Shown here: one piece after another, positions 40,631 to 52,490 of the stretch
Layout: every line of letters starts with the position of its first letter
How positions within the stretch are numbered: position 1 is the stretch's first letter
Origin: Colius striatus
Taxonomy: Eukaryota; Chordata; Aves; Coliiformes; Coliidae
NCBI RefSeq assembly: GCF_028858725.1
Contig: NC_084772.1
Span: forward strand, 21,305,548 to 21,369,547
Reading direction: 5' to 3'
Length of the DNA: 64,000 bases
The notes under the pieces: generated by a model
Told to the model about the DNA's origin: nothing
Database searches by the model: none
Seen by the model: the letters and a program-made list of their open reading frames with translations, nothing else
Position numbers and translations under genes: made by a program

Positions 40631-41610
40631 CTGCCGTGCTGGGAAGGGTCAGTGTGAGCCCGGATGGTCCCGCTGCCCTGTCTGTCTGCACGGATGCGGT
40701 GGCCTCAAATCTCAGCTCCTAAATCCAGCCCAGACCGAGCTCCACGAGCCAGGCTGCAGCCCCCTCGCTCTTCCCTTGGCACGTTCCTTGCAGCAGGAGC
40801 TGCTGCTGCGTTTCCCCGCGCGTTAATTCAGGGGGGAATGCGGGGGGAGATAAGGGGCTGGTGGGGAGCCAGCCAGGGGGGCAGGCAGCTCGCCCGGCCG
40901 CCGGCTATCGCCCGCTGCAGCTGCATCCGCCGCGGTGACATCTGCTCGGCAGGAAGTGCCACTCGCCAGCCTTGCTGAAGAAAGGGGTTCATTTGTGCCT
41001 GGCTTCCCCCTGTGCCTGCTCACGGGGGTCCCCAGACTCGGGGCCACCCACCCCACAGCCACCCTAAGCCTTTGCTTCCTTGGCCAAGGGCTGGAAGGAG
41101 CAGCCCCCCAGGTTATCCCCACTGGGAAGGAGGCTCAGGGGCTTTGTGGCTTTCACACAGCTTCCATAAAGAGAAAGGGGGAGAAAAAGGCATCCTCCAT
41201 TAAAAGAACAAAACCAAAAATCCTGTTTTCCTGGCTGACAGATTCGTTCCTGCTCTGTGGCATTCAAAGGGAAACCATCCCCTGCTGCTTATCATCCCCC
41301 TCGCCCTGCGCCGCGGGCACTGAACAATCACCGGCTTGGCTTCAACACCGAGAGGCTGAGGGATCCTGCACCATTCCTCTGGGTGTTTTCAGCTTTCTGG
41401 GCTGCTTGGGGACAGGTTTCCAGCTTTTCTTTTCCATAAAGAGTTGAGAAAGTGTTTTGATTTCAAAGCAGAGGCTGCCACATGCTACCCTGACTCTGAG
41501 AGCTGGTGCTTTGAGGGGCAGAGATGCTGCTGGCACCCTCATGGGAGCAGCACCCAGTGAGAGTGCCAATGGCAAGTCCTGCCAGCCTCATCCTGGGTCA
41601 GCAGGAGTTC

Positions 41611-41975
41611 AAATCATAGAATCATTTTGGTTGGAAAAGCCCTTGAAGCTCCTGGAGTCCCAGCCCTCCCCTCACTAACCCATTGCCCTCAGCACCTCAG
41701 CTCCACGGCTTTGGGATCCCTCCAGGGCTGGGCACTCCCCCAGCTCCCTGGGCAGCCTGGCACAGGGGCTGACACCCCTCTCAGGGAAACAGCTCTGCCT
41801 CAGGTCCAATCTCAGCCTCCCCTGGGGCAACTTGAGGCTGTTTCCTCTTGTCCTGTCCATTTCTGGGGAGCAGAGACTGACTCCTACCTCGCTACATCCT
41901 CCTGTCAGGGAGTTATGGAGTGTGATCATGTCTCCCCTCAGCCTCCTGAGAGGATGCTGAGGTCTGGTGAGACAA
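41611..41975 (-). repeat. CR1 LINE fragment
   Basis: 'aaatcatagaatcattttgg' then 'aaaagcccttgaagctcctg', followed through 'ccctgggcagcctggcacag' to 'gtcctgtccatttctgggga'. It lies only 1 kb from the copy at 40402, in the same orientation. Confidence 0.9.
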
Positions 41976-44250
41976 AAGCATCTCTCAGCCCCACCACGGC
42001 AGCCTGACTGCCCTTCCTGCCTCTCTCCTGCTGGGGTGAACAGCAGGTTCACACTCCCTCTCTCACACCCAAATCATGGCACCTGTCTGCTTGTCATCCC
42101 ACAGCCTGCAACTGCCTGCACAGGGCTCCTTAACAACGGGGCTTTAATCAGCTTGTAATGCACTTCCAACACCTCACACCCCTCCAAAAATCAACGGGAT
42201 CTAGAGGGAGGTGGCATGGCACAGCCTGCCTTTGCTCTGGCCCAGGGAGCAGAGCCCTGGGGCTGCTTCCAGAAACTCTCTAGAGCCAAACCACCACAGA
42301 GCCAGGCTCTGGCCATGTGCAGGCCGGTGCTGAGCTGTGCCGTGCCGTGGGGAGCCGCAGCCTCGCGGCTGGGAGCTCTGGCATTCGTTACGAGGTCCAG
42401 ATGCGCCGCGGCAGCGGGGGACGTTGCGGCTGTCTCTGGCCACCTGCATCGTTTCCAAGTTCCCAGGCTAAAAGCGAGGCTTGTTATCAAGAGCAAAAAA
42501 TGTGCCACCTCTGTTGTATTTCATTTCCCTTTCTCCACCTCTTCCCTGCCCGCTGCGCATCGCAGATAACAGCTCTGACAGAGCGTGGGGCAGGCAACGG
42601 CCTCGCCAGCCCTATCGCTGCCTGGCCGCCCGCAAGCAAATCAGGAAGTTTGCAGAGATATTCGGCCAACAAAATAAACATTTGTCCTGCCAAGCTCCCA
42701 ACCGGCAGCTGGGTGAGCCCACAGCAATCTGCAGCGCTGCCCTCGCTGCTGCAGCCCTCAGGTCAGCGGTGCCCACCCGGGCCCTGGGGACACATCCGTG
42801 GGTGCCCCTCGCCAAGGATGTGCTGAATACTGCAGGTGTGGGGGCAGGGACCCCCGGTGCAGCTCCCACCTGAGGCAAACTGGCACAGCAAGATGGGTGC
42901 AGCACCCAGGGTGCACCCCAAACCCCGTCCTCGCCACGGCCCTGACCCACGGGTGGGTGCTGGGATGGGGCAGAGGGCGGGGGGCTGCGGCCGGAGCGCG
43001 GTGGCGGCAGGGAGGGCGGTCTGTGAGGGGAAGTGAGGCAGAGGGCCAGTTATTGTTCGCTCTGGGCAGACAAACGCCGGTGACTCAGCCGGCAGACTCT
43101 TTCCTGCTTGCGCTGGGCATGGGCCCAGCAGCAGCCCCCTTGGCCCCCTCAGAGCTGCTGCAGCCCCTCAGCAGGGCTGTGGGGTGCCCCTCACCCTGTG
43201 TGTGGCTGTGTCAGTGTCAGGGGTGATGCTCTAGCACAGGGCTGTGGGATGCCTCAGCTCCAGGGAGCCTCAGGTCTGCCTGGAGAGCCTGTGGAGTCAG
43301 ATCCTGACCGCTGAGGCACAAACCTGCTGCATGCAGGATCTGGCCACTGACAGGGAGTGAGCGTGGGAACACGCTCCTGAGCTGCACAAGAGCTGATGAC
43401 CCGAGAACGAACGAAAACACCCAGTAAACAGAGGCTCGAAACCCTGTAAATAAAACATAACCGTGGCTGATTACTCATTATGGAAAGGCTAATTGCAGAG
43501 CGGGTTTCAAACGGGTCCTGCTGATGGTGAGCCCATGGTGCCCCGTGGTGCTGCTGCCACGGGCTCAGCCATGCCCTGGCTCCTTGCTCCTCCTGGCCAG
43601 TCCCCATGGGGATGTGCCAATAGCACCAGCTGCATGCCACCCTTGGCAAGCACCTGCCTGCCCAAGGCTGCATTTGGCATTGCAGCGAGTCACTTGCACC
43701 ACGGCACAGCACATATCACATACCACATATCACATACCACATGTCACATACCACGGCCACCCACCTTCCTCCCACCGCTGCCTCGGCCTTACCTTGGCCA
43801 GTGCTGACCCAGGAGGGGTGGCCATCCAGCCTGGGGGGTCCCCCGGGCATGCCGAGGGGTGCGTGTCAGCAGCTCGGTGCCGCCAGCCTCGCAGCCAGCC
43901 TGCTCCCACGTGTCCTGGAGGGAGATGCTGAGCTGTGGCGGGGCACGGCGGGGTGTGCTGCCCTCTCGGCGCCTGCCCCGCGGCGAGGGCCGCTCATGTG
44001 ACGGCCAGGGCCGGGGTGGCAGCAGAGCCGTGTCCCATGGCGAGGGGGAAGGTGAACAGCTGCTGGGCAGCGATAATGCGGCGGGCGGGGGGGAAGCTGG
44101 GCAGCTGCGCCCGTGTCCTTCCCCAACAGGAACCATCTGCGACCAAGCCCAGCTCTGCCTTCCCTATCAGCCATTCCGGTCTGACTTTCCAACAACTTCC
44201 CCTTCGCACCGGCTTCACTTCCTTACTGCGAGAAGCCGCTGTGGTGCAGC
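41976..44250. other. Upstream/intergenic DNA, no gene seen
   Basis: No exon supported. Short AT-rich islands are at 42110-42200 and 43430-43510 (the latter with 'gtaaataaaacataaccgtg' and ATTA words). A tetramer-like 'cacatatcacatacc' array runs from 43706 to 43754. The rest is GC-rich single-copy sequence. Confidence 0.5.
43706..43754. repeat. Short (CACATATCACATAC)n array
   Basis: About three copies of a 15-bp unit 'acatatcacatacca' just left of GC-rich DNA. Confidence 0.85.
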
Positions 44251-44254
44251 TTGG

Positions 44255-44608
44255 CATGGGAAGTGCCACGCGGCGTGGCATGGCAGGACCAGCATGGTGC
44301 AGCATGGCATGGCATGGCAGGACCAGCATGGTGCAGCATGGCGTGGCATGGTGCACTATGGCATGGCATGGCAGGACCGGCATGGTGCAGCGTGGCATGG
44401 CATGGTGCACTATGGCATGGCAGGACCAGCATGGTGCAGCATGGCGTGGCATGGTGCACTATGGCATGGCATGGCAGGACCGGCATGGTGCAGCGTGGCA
44501 TGGCATGGTGCACTATGGCATGGCAGGACCAGCATGGTGCAGCATGGCGTGGCATGGTGCACTATGGCATGGCATGGCAGGACCAGCATGGTGCAGCGTG
44601 GCATGGCA
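44255..44608. repeat. Higher-order 49/54-bp minisatellite
   Basis: The word 'caggaccagcatggtgcagc' (or with 'ccggc') recurs with its GGACC at 44286, 44320, 44374, 44423, 44477, 44526 and 44580. From 44320 the spacings alternate 54, 49, 54, 49, 54, a two-unit (103-bp) higher-order repeat. CATGGCATGG fills the remainder. Confidence 0.92.
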
Positions 44609-44780
44609 CAGCTGTCATGGTGCACCATGACACAGCATGGCACAACATGGCACAGCTGTCATGGTGCACCATGACACAGCATGGCACAACATGGCACAGC
44701 TGTCATGGTGCACCACGACACAGCATGGCACAACATGGCACAGCTGTCATGGTGCACCACGACACAGCAGAACCATGCAG
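44609..44780. repeat. 44-bp tandem repeat with embedded palindrome
   Basis: Four copies starting with CAGCTG at 44609, 44653, 44697 and 44741 (exact 44-bp period). Each contains GTCATGGTGCACCATGAC, a perfect 18-bp palindrome in the first two copies (44614-44631, 44658-44675), with one change in the last two (...CCACGAC). It directly continues the 49/54-bp array. Confidence 0.93.
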
Positions 44781-47140
44781 CATGGCACAGCAAGTTGCAG
44801 CATTGCATTGGCAAGTCCAGTGTGGCACAGCCAGCATGATGTGGCGCAGCATGGCATGGCTGGCACGATGCAAGATGGCACAGTGCAGGACAGCGTGGGT
44901 GCAGCTGGCACAGTGTGGCCCATGCAACACAGAGATCTGCAGCACAGCATGGTGCAGCCCGAACCAAGCAGCACGCTGCAGCATCGAGGCCTCATTGCTT
45001 TTCCTGCAGCCCTGTGACCCGCTGACCCCTTCACCCAGCGACAGCCATAGGATGGGCGTTTGGGACAGAACCCCCTTTGCAGCCCATCCCTGCCCCCAAG
45101 CCCCACCCCCGGGACGGGGCCAGGCTCCCTGACAGCCACCAGCCAGAGAAAGAACTTGTTAGAAAACCGAAAGGCGGCTCCGGGCTGCAGGTGGGAGGGA
45201 GGAAACGTGTCCTAAAAATACAGCAGCGCCTGCACAGTCCCCGAAGGTGGCTGAGCAGATGGCACGTCTCGGCGGCCACCTGGGCTCCCGCAGATGGTAC
45301 CCGGGGCTCCCCGCTTCGAGCTCTCTCTGGGGCTCCGGGGAGGTGGGGAGGGGAAGGGACAGTGGGGTGTAAGTGGGGGAAAGGGTCCCAGAGCGAGGAG
45401 ATGCTGGGGGGCTGTGCTGCAGGAGCGCAGGCTGCCGGGCAGGGTGGGGTGAAGCGGGGTGTCATCAGCAGGGTTTGCAGCATCTCTGTCCTCTGGGTGC
45501 AGCCCAGGGTCCCAAGGGATGGCAAATGTGAGCTGGGTGCTACAGAAAGATGAGGGGAAGCCCCTGCATGGGGCTGATGCACCCAGGGGAAAAGGCCACA
45601 CGGCTACAAACCACAGTCCCAACCCAGACAAGACGGAGGGCATCCAGCCAGGCTGCAAGCTCCAGGGGGGATGCCTCTACATTGGACCTGCATCCCCACA
45701 GTGCTGGGAGTCCCAGCTCCCTCCCACCTGCCCTGGAGATGCCCGTGTCCCGCTGGTGAGGGTGGAGCAGCCTGGCAGAGGTTTTGGCAGCACGTGGCTG
45801 CGGGAAGGGGAGGGCAGCCATGGCTCCCAGCTGCCTCTCCTGCCGAGCTGGAGGGTTTCCATCTGTGTTTCGTGCCCTCACCTTTTCCCCTTGTATTTCT
45901 GGCAGGACAGGCAGCCACGGGCCCAGCTGGGCTCAGCATTGCTGGCCTGGGGTGCTGCCAAGCTGCTGTGCAGTGAGGGTCAGGCTCACATGCAATGGGA
46001 GATGGAAAATGTACAGAGCAACAAATGGCAGCAGCCACTCATGAGGAGTGTCCCGGGGCAGCGAGTCAAAACCAGAGGGTTTGAGGGCCGGCCAGGAAAA
46101 TCCCACCCAGTTGCGACCCCGTGTCCCCCACGTCACCTGCAGCGGGAGAGGTCTGTCCGCAGGCACAGAGGAGAGCACCTGCCCGGGCAGCTGCGGGCTC
46201 CCGCGGCCCCGGGAATGCCCCGGCCTGGGGACAACCCCTGGGGTCCCGGGGTCTGCCGCGCCTTGCGGGGGGACCCCTGAGGTCTCGGGGTCTGCCCTGG
46301 CGTGGGGACATCCCCCGGGATTCCGGGGTCTGCCCGGTGCAGGTGAGCCCCCTTCCGCCCACCCCCGGGGGAGGCTGCCGGGGCTCGCAGGCGGTTTCCC
46401 TTTGAGTCACAGCCGTATTCTCACTACCAAGCAGAAACTTCCTCCCCGCACCGCTAAAGGAGAAGCGGGCCGAGCTCCCACCGCCCCCACACCCGAGCAA
46501 GAAGGTGTCAGGAAGGCAGCAAGCCCCGGGGGGCAGCGGCCACCCGCCTCCGCGCTTCCCGGGGCCACGGCAGCCCCGTGCTCGCCACGGCTCCGTCCCC
46601 CGGCACCAGGGAATGCCCCCACGGGTGCCCGCTGCGCCCCACGGGCTGCCCCTGCCCACACCTCCCGCTGCCGTCCCTTTGCTGTTTGGGAGCCCTGCGG
46701 CCAGGGGCAAACCCGAGGTGGACGGAGGTGGCAGCAACAAGCCGGGAGCAAAGCATCGCCGGCAGCTGCTGGAGCCAGAACGAGCCCATCGCCCCTCAAA
46801 GCGGGCTCCCGGGTTGGCCACACGTGTGTGGATGGGATGGGATGGGGGTTTTTATACAAACCACGTCCAAACCTGCCTTCCTGCACCTCAGGGAAATGCG
46901 AATGCGGGAGCAAAGGCGCGGGGATGGGGAGGAGAGCGGCGGCCGAGGCGGGAGCCGCAGAGAGCTCCCGTGAAACACAAAGAGGAATGCTTTAAGAAAG
47001 AAAGGGGGAAAAAAAGAGAGAGAGAAATCAAAGGGATGTGGAGAGGGAGATAAGAGGGAAGACAGAGGCGGGAGCCGGAGGGAGCAGAGAGGACGCGGGC
47101 AGGGGGAGGCAGGAGGCGCGGGCGAAGCCGGGGAGCCGGG
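44781..47140. other. Upstream/intergenic DNA, no gene seen
   Basis: The left end is decayed 'gcatggcaca' repeat. Beyond 45 kb it is GC-rich single-copy DNA with scattered CpG around 46.1-46.8 kb. No exon with family similarity was found on either strand. Confidence 0.5.
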
Positions 47141-47149
47141 GGAAGTGTC

Positions 47150-47420
47150 TGGCGCAGTCCCTATCGGCTCTCTCCATCGCGGTAGCCTAACCTCAAGTAG
47201 TTTTTCACTGAGATTGGAGTGATCAGGTAGGGCTGCCCTCGCAGGCAGCTGCAGGGCTGTGAATAAGCACCTGCTTATCTCTGCCCAACGGCTGTGCGAG
47301 GCTGCAGATTGCAGGGAGGACGGGGAGCTGCCTGCCGGCTGCGATTTCCATATCAGCGCCCTGCAGCCGCCTGCACCAAATAAACACAACAGCCCCATGG
47401 ACAAAAGGTTAATTATCAAT
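47150..47420. promoter_or_regulatory. Candidate element with E-box/GATA composite
   Basis: Single-copy sequence holding CAGCTG (47246-47251), then CACCTG (47268-47273) directly abutting CTTATCT (47274-47280, GATA in reverse), then 'aaggttaattatcaattttc'. CBFA2T3 protein works in TAL1/E-protein/GATA complexes, so autoregulation is conceivable. This is inference from motifs only. Confidence 0.35.
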
Positions 47421-47577
47421 TTTCAGAAAGGGAGAGAGAGGGGAGGGGGACAGAGGAGCAGAACGGCCGTCGCCAGCCGTCGGGACGCGCAGCCGTCCCC
47501 AGCCGGGGTGTTGGGCTCTGCACGCCGGGCACAGCGTCCCCGAGCACCCCCGGGGATGGGCTGGCACCGCCGGGGCT

Positions 47578-48000
47578 TCAGGAGGGGGACAGGGACGGAG
47601 ACGGGGCTGAGGATGGGGAGAGGGACAGAGATAGGGATGGGAATGGGGAGAAGGATGGGGACAGAGGTGGGATGAGGATGGGAGTAAAAATGGGGGTGAG
47701 GTCAGGGATAGGGACAGAGATGGGGATGGGGAAAAAGAGGAAGATGAGGATGAAGATGGGGATGAAGATGGGAACAGGGGATGGGGATGGATGTGGGGAC
47801 ATAGAAGGGGATGAGGACAGAGGTGAGAACGAGGATGAGGACAGTGATGATAACGGAGTCACAGATGGGGACAAAGATGGAGACAGGGATAGGGACAGAG
47901 ATGAAGATGGGGATGGAGATGGGCATGAGCATGCTGACAGAGATGGGCTTGAGCATGCTGACAGAGATGGAGATTGGGATGGGGGTGGGTCTATGTGTGC
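47578..48000 (+). repeat. About 420-bp purine-rich (GGGGAT/GGACAGA) tract
   Basis: Degenerate 'gatggggacagagatgggga' units make the plus strand strongly purine-biased over about 420 bp with few pyrimidines other than T/C in GAT and GAC. The long open frames rich in Gly, Met, Asp and Glu here are artefacts. Confidence 0.88.
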
Positions 48001-49785
48001 ACAGGGGCAGTGGGATTGGGGGGCAATGTAGGGAGAAAGGGCCTCTTGAAGCCCTCCATCTCAGCCCTAGCTCAGAAGAGTCACATCCTCATCCTCCTCC
48101 TCCTCCTCATGGGCTGCAAGTCGCTGTGGGTTCCTCTCCCTGCAGAGGCGTTTCTGCATTCAGTGCTTTCCTCCTCTTTCCAGAGCAACTGTGGGCTCCC
48201 AGCTCAGTTGCATCGCTCAGGCAGTGATGGGGAGGGAAGAGGTGAAGCCCTCGAGGACCCTCATAAGTTCTTAATCACTGTTCTTGGTGTTGGGGCTTGC
48301 CCCTCAGTCTCACTGCTCAGGAGCAGGCTATTAGATGGGGCTGGGGGCGTTAGGGCTGTCCTGCTATCGCCCACCTTGCACCCTGTGCTTGCTCGGGTGG
48401 GGGTTGGTGCCATGGGTCTGGGAAACTCCTCTCCTACTTCAGCCATCCCTGTGTGGGATGGTTTTCCCATCCTGCAGCTCTATGCTGAGCCCACTCTGGC
48501 CAGTGACCACAGCCTATGTGTACCCCCGAGAGCATGGCACAGGGCAGCAGCTGCCATGGCACTGGCAAGCCTGGAGTCCTCACAGTGCCAAATTCAGTCA
48601 CTCATATGCTTCTAAAAAATAGCCAGGATCTGGGAGGCTGGCACACAGCATGTGCTGCCATGGGGAGTGGGCACATGTGGGGTGCACAAGGATGGGGTGC
48701 AGGGGGTTGGGGTGCATGGGGCTGGGCTACAGAGGGTTGGCTCCAACACAGTACAGCTGCAGGAATGCTTGGAGCCACCAGCACACAAGGATGCAGCCAT
48801 CCCTGTGCCAGCCCAATGCCAGGTACAGGATGCCAGGGTGAAGACAAGATGCTCTCAGGGTTGAGAAGGTTGTAATCAGCTGGGGAATTAGATGTGCAGC
48901 CTCTGGTGGGGATATCAGGGGTTAGTAATATTTAGCACTTAGGCAGGGCTTTTGTGCAGGCAGGGCTTGCAGCTCTCACCTGATGGATGCTCACAGGACC
49001 CCAGAGGGATGAGGAGCTGGCTTTCTGCCTGGCAGGGATCACCACAGTCTCTAGTAGCCCCGAGACCTGCCCCACACCCTGAGAAGGGTCTGACCTTCAA
49101 CTGGTAAAACACACTAAAAATACCAGGCTAAGTATACAGAGGAATGCAGGCAGGGGGTGTGTGTCCCGGGCCAGAGCAGCCAGCCTCCCCAGCTTCACTC
49201 CAGCCTCCCTCCCTCCAGCTAACCCCAGCCCAAAATACGAAGCCAGGGCCCATCTGGTGTCCAACTGATGAGCACAGATGTGGTTGGGATTGCCGAGCTG
49301 GTTGGCAGCCGTTCAGACCTGTCACAAGCTGCACCTGCTGCAGGATATTTTCCCTTCTGGATTTAATCCTCCCCCCAGCAGCCACAGGCACCCCCTGGGG
49401 CTGGGCTGGGCAGTGAGACCCCCTGCTCCCCTCCACATGATGCCCCTCCTGCCTCACCCCCATCCCTGTCATAAATATGGATGTGGGAGCAGGAGTGGGT
49501 GAACCAAATGCCCGGGCAGGGAGGCTGGCATGGGGGAGAGGGGCTGTGCAGCGCCCAAATCTCAGCCCTAAACAGAAAATACCTGGGGAAGGGCTGTCTA
49601 CCACAACTGCCCTCCCCCGGATGGATTTCACCACCTCTTAGATCTCCTGGGAGGATCCCAGGGGACATCTCAGTCAGCAGCCCCAGCCGGCCACCACTGC
49701 AGAGACCTGAGAGCTTTGTAGCAGGGATGAGTGATGCCCATGGGTTTGGAAAGTCGCCAGTGCATTACCCAGCCCCCTCCCCCCC
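48001..49785. other. Upstream/intergenic DNA, no gene seen
   Basis: No exon supported. 48655-48730 is a small array of 'ggggtgca' words. The rest is single-copy. Confidence 0.5.
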
Positions 49786-49920
49786 GTGTCCCCCTCCCCA
49801 CCAAATTAATGTGCTGTTATTATTTTTTAACAAGGCTCTCCCAGCTCAGATGTTGACCCCTGTAATGATCACACAGCCTGTGGAGGGAATAAACAACAAA
49901 TCCCCTTTTAAATGAAGGCC
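49785..49920. promoter_or_regulatory. AT-rich candidate conserved element
   Basis: 'ccaaattaatgtgctgttat' then 'tattttttaac' and 'taatgatcacacagcctgtg', ending 'aataaacaacaaatcccctt'. Non-repetitive, in GC-rich flanks. Confidence 0.35.
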
Positions 49921-50364
49921 TGGCAGAGGGATTAGGAGCGGAGGGGTGGCCTCTCCCCCCCGGGCAGGGGCTGCCTGTGCAGATATGCGGGGCAGGAGGA
50001 TGCCTCGTCTGTCCGTCTGGCCCGTCTGAAGTGCTCCTGTGTGACAGGCAGTGATTAGGATTAGACACATCCAGGATGAGAGTTTTTTCACCAGATAGAG
50101 ATGATAATGGGACCCATGGGGAGGATTATGGTCCCCATCTCTCCAAGAGAGCTGCCATCTGTGTATCTGTCTCCCGATGTGGCTTCTCCCCAGTGTTCTC
50201 AGCCGGACTCTCCCTCGTCTGCTCTGGGTCCTGGGACAGCAGCATTGACCTACTGCACCCAGGAGTTATTGTGTTGTCATCCCACAAGGGACACATGGGA
50301 GCAATAGTGACCATCCAAGGGTGGGAGATGTGCTGTCCTGCACATGAGCATGCACACAGCAACC

Positions 50365-50695
50365 CTGTACATCCCTGGGGTACCCAGCATCCCTGCGTGT
50401 CCCTGAGGTGCTCAGGCATCCCTCCTGCATCCCTGGGGTGCCCAGCATCTCTGCGCATCCCCGGGGTACCCAGCATCCTTCTGCACGTCCCTGGGGTGCT
50501 CAGGCACCCTTCCTGCATCCTCAGGGCATCCAGCAGCCTTGCATATCCTTGGGGCACACAACATCCTCCTGCATCCTTGGGGCAACCAGCGTCCCTGCAT
50601 GTCCCTGAGGTGCTCAGGTATCCCTCGTGGATCCCCAGGACACCCAGCAGCCCTGCATATCCCTGTGGCACTCAGCATCCCCCTATGCACCCAGG
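50365..50695. repeat. About 28-31-bp minisatellite
   Basis: About eleven degenerate copies of 'catccctggggtacccagca' plus 'tccctgcgtgtcc', alternating with a 'tgaggtgctcaggcatccct' version, so the true unit is about 60 bp. No coding value. Confidence 0.85.
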
Positions 50696-51705
50696 CCATC
50701 TCTGGAGCTGTGCCATTGCCTCCTTTAGGATGAGGGAGAGGTTCCCAGCTCCTGCTCTAAAAATATGGCAAAATCCTGAACGTTGCAAGTTGGAGCTGGT
50801 GGCACTGGTGGGGCTTGGGGAGCAACATCTCACAGCCTTGGGCTGCAAAGAATGGCGTATGGGAAAGCCAGGCTGGGAATTGGGAGCAAGAGAGGGCAAA
50901 AACCCAATCAAAACCCAACCGAGTAAGCAAGGAGGAAAAGGGTCTGTGAAAGCTGTGGTTTCTGTGTATTTAAGGACCAAGCCACGCAGGAGAGATTTTC
51001 TCTTTTAAAACGAACGTGGCTCTTTTTTCTTCTTGGAGGTGTGAGGATGGGCTGCTCTTTGCAGACAGGGCTGGAAGGGGCCCCTGCCCCCCAAGCAGTG
51101 CCCAGCTGGGGCTGCACATCCCTTTGGCCGTGCCAGCACCAAGTGGCGTGATGCTGGGCAGGGTGACAACGGAGCTGCTGCTCGCAGCATCCTCCTGGGG
51201 GCACCGAGCTGGGCTTAGGGCGCTCAGCCAGCGCCGCTGCCTTCCTTCAGGGTGACATTGGGGATGCCACCAGGATCGGGGCCACCTCCCCCGCCTGGGA
51301 TGCCGGCCGGAGCACAGGGTGACATCCCCCCGTGCCACCAGCCCCTGACTTGTCCCACGGCTGGGGGATGTCGCCGGGTGCGCTGCGGGGAGCGCTGCCG
51401 TCCGGATGGGTGCCAGGGAGCGCTGCGGGGAGCGTCCGGATCGGTGCGGGGGAGCGAGCGCTGAGAACCGGCCCGTTCCCATCGCTCGGCGCGGCCGCTC
51501 CCCGCCGGCAGCATATTTCCCTGCTGAAGTCAGAGGCACCCGGCGAAGCAGCCGGCTCCTGCCAAGCGCCAATTGCACAAACATTTCCTATTTGGGATGT
51601 ACGCGCCGCATCCTCGGCCCCGGCCAACGCACCCGCGGGAGCGCGGCCGCGGCACGGGAAGGTCGGAGCCGCTGCGCACGCTGGAACGACACCGAGACAG
51701 AGACA
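50696..51705. other. Upstream/intergenic DNA, no gene seen
   Basis: Single-copy DNA. 51.24-51.70 kb is CpG-rich (short CpG island) and is followed at once by the AT-rich element at 51710. Confidence 0.45.
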
Positions 51706-51709
51706 GAGA

Positions 51710-51885
51710 GAGAGAGTGGCATTTGGAAGTTTGGATAAAACCTTAATTGAAGTCTTGGCTGCTGTTAATTACATTAAAGGCAGAGTGAGCGATGGGCTTT
51801 TTATTAGTTAATGAGGATTTTCATTTTCCAGCAGAGGAGACTTTGATGTTTCCAGGACTAATGGCTGTTAAATTCAACTTGTTTG
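51710..51885. promoter_or_regulatory. AT-rich candidate conserved element beside a small CpG island
   Basis: 'aaaccttaattgaagtcttg' then 'ctgctgttaattacattaaa', 'tttattagttaatgagga' and 'actaatggctgttaaattc': at least six TAAT/ATTA homeodomain cores in 170 bp. The CpG-rich flank (51240-51705) makes a distal promoter or enhancer possible. No exon is seen. Confidence 0.45.
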
Positions 51886-52490
51886 CTGTGGCAGGGGGAG
51901 AGGGGCAGCAGGAGCTGCTCCAGCCCCGGTGCTGGGCCACCACGGCGAGAGGACAAGGATGCTCACAGCAGGAGCCAAAGCTCGTCCTGCTCCCTACACG
52001 GGTTTTTGCAGACTAGCTTTATAAACCCGTGGCGGGCTGCAGCCCTCCCCCCGCAATTAGCATTGATTCTGATTACTTTGCCTTCCTTAGCAGCGGCGCC
52101 GAGAGCCAACAACGCTACACCCCGGCTGAAATCAGCTGCCGATTTCTTTGCATCCTTTCCCCCCACTCTTGGAGAGGAATGGCCGTGCAAAGGGGCTGTG
52201 GGGACTCTCCAGGGCCCGGGATGGGGGTGCTGATGCCATCCCTGCGGGTCCCGCGCCGCCGTGGCCGCTCCCCAGCTGAGCGATTTGCAGCACTAATCAA
52301 GACAGAGCTTACTTTGAATTTCAAATGCTGTCAGGAATCTGGGCTTTGGGGAATATTCAGGAAGAAAATGGGTTTGTCCTTAGCGCAGGTTGCCAGCATG
52401 GGACCCTTCAGCCCCATGGCACTCGAGTGGGCTCTCCCCCCCTGGCACAGCTCCAGGAAACCCGGCACCTATTTAAGTACTTTTTGTGAT

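Noticed and set aside
44251-45132. 293-codon Trp/His/Met/Ala-rich open frame
   Set aside because: It encodes the CATGG minisatellite only, with equally long frames on the opposite strand.
47672-48031. Asp/Gly/Met-rich open frame resembling an acidic repeat protein
   Set aside because: Translation of the purine-rich tract. There is no start context, splice signal or homologue.
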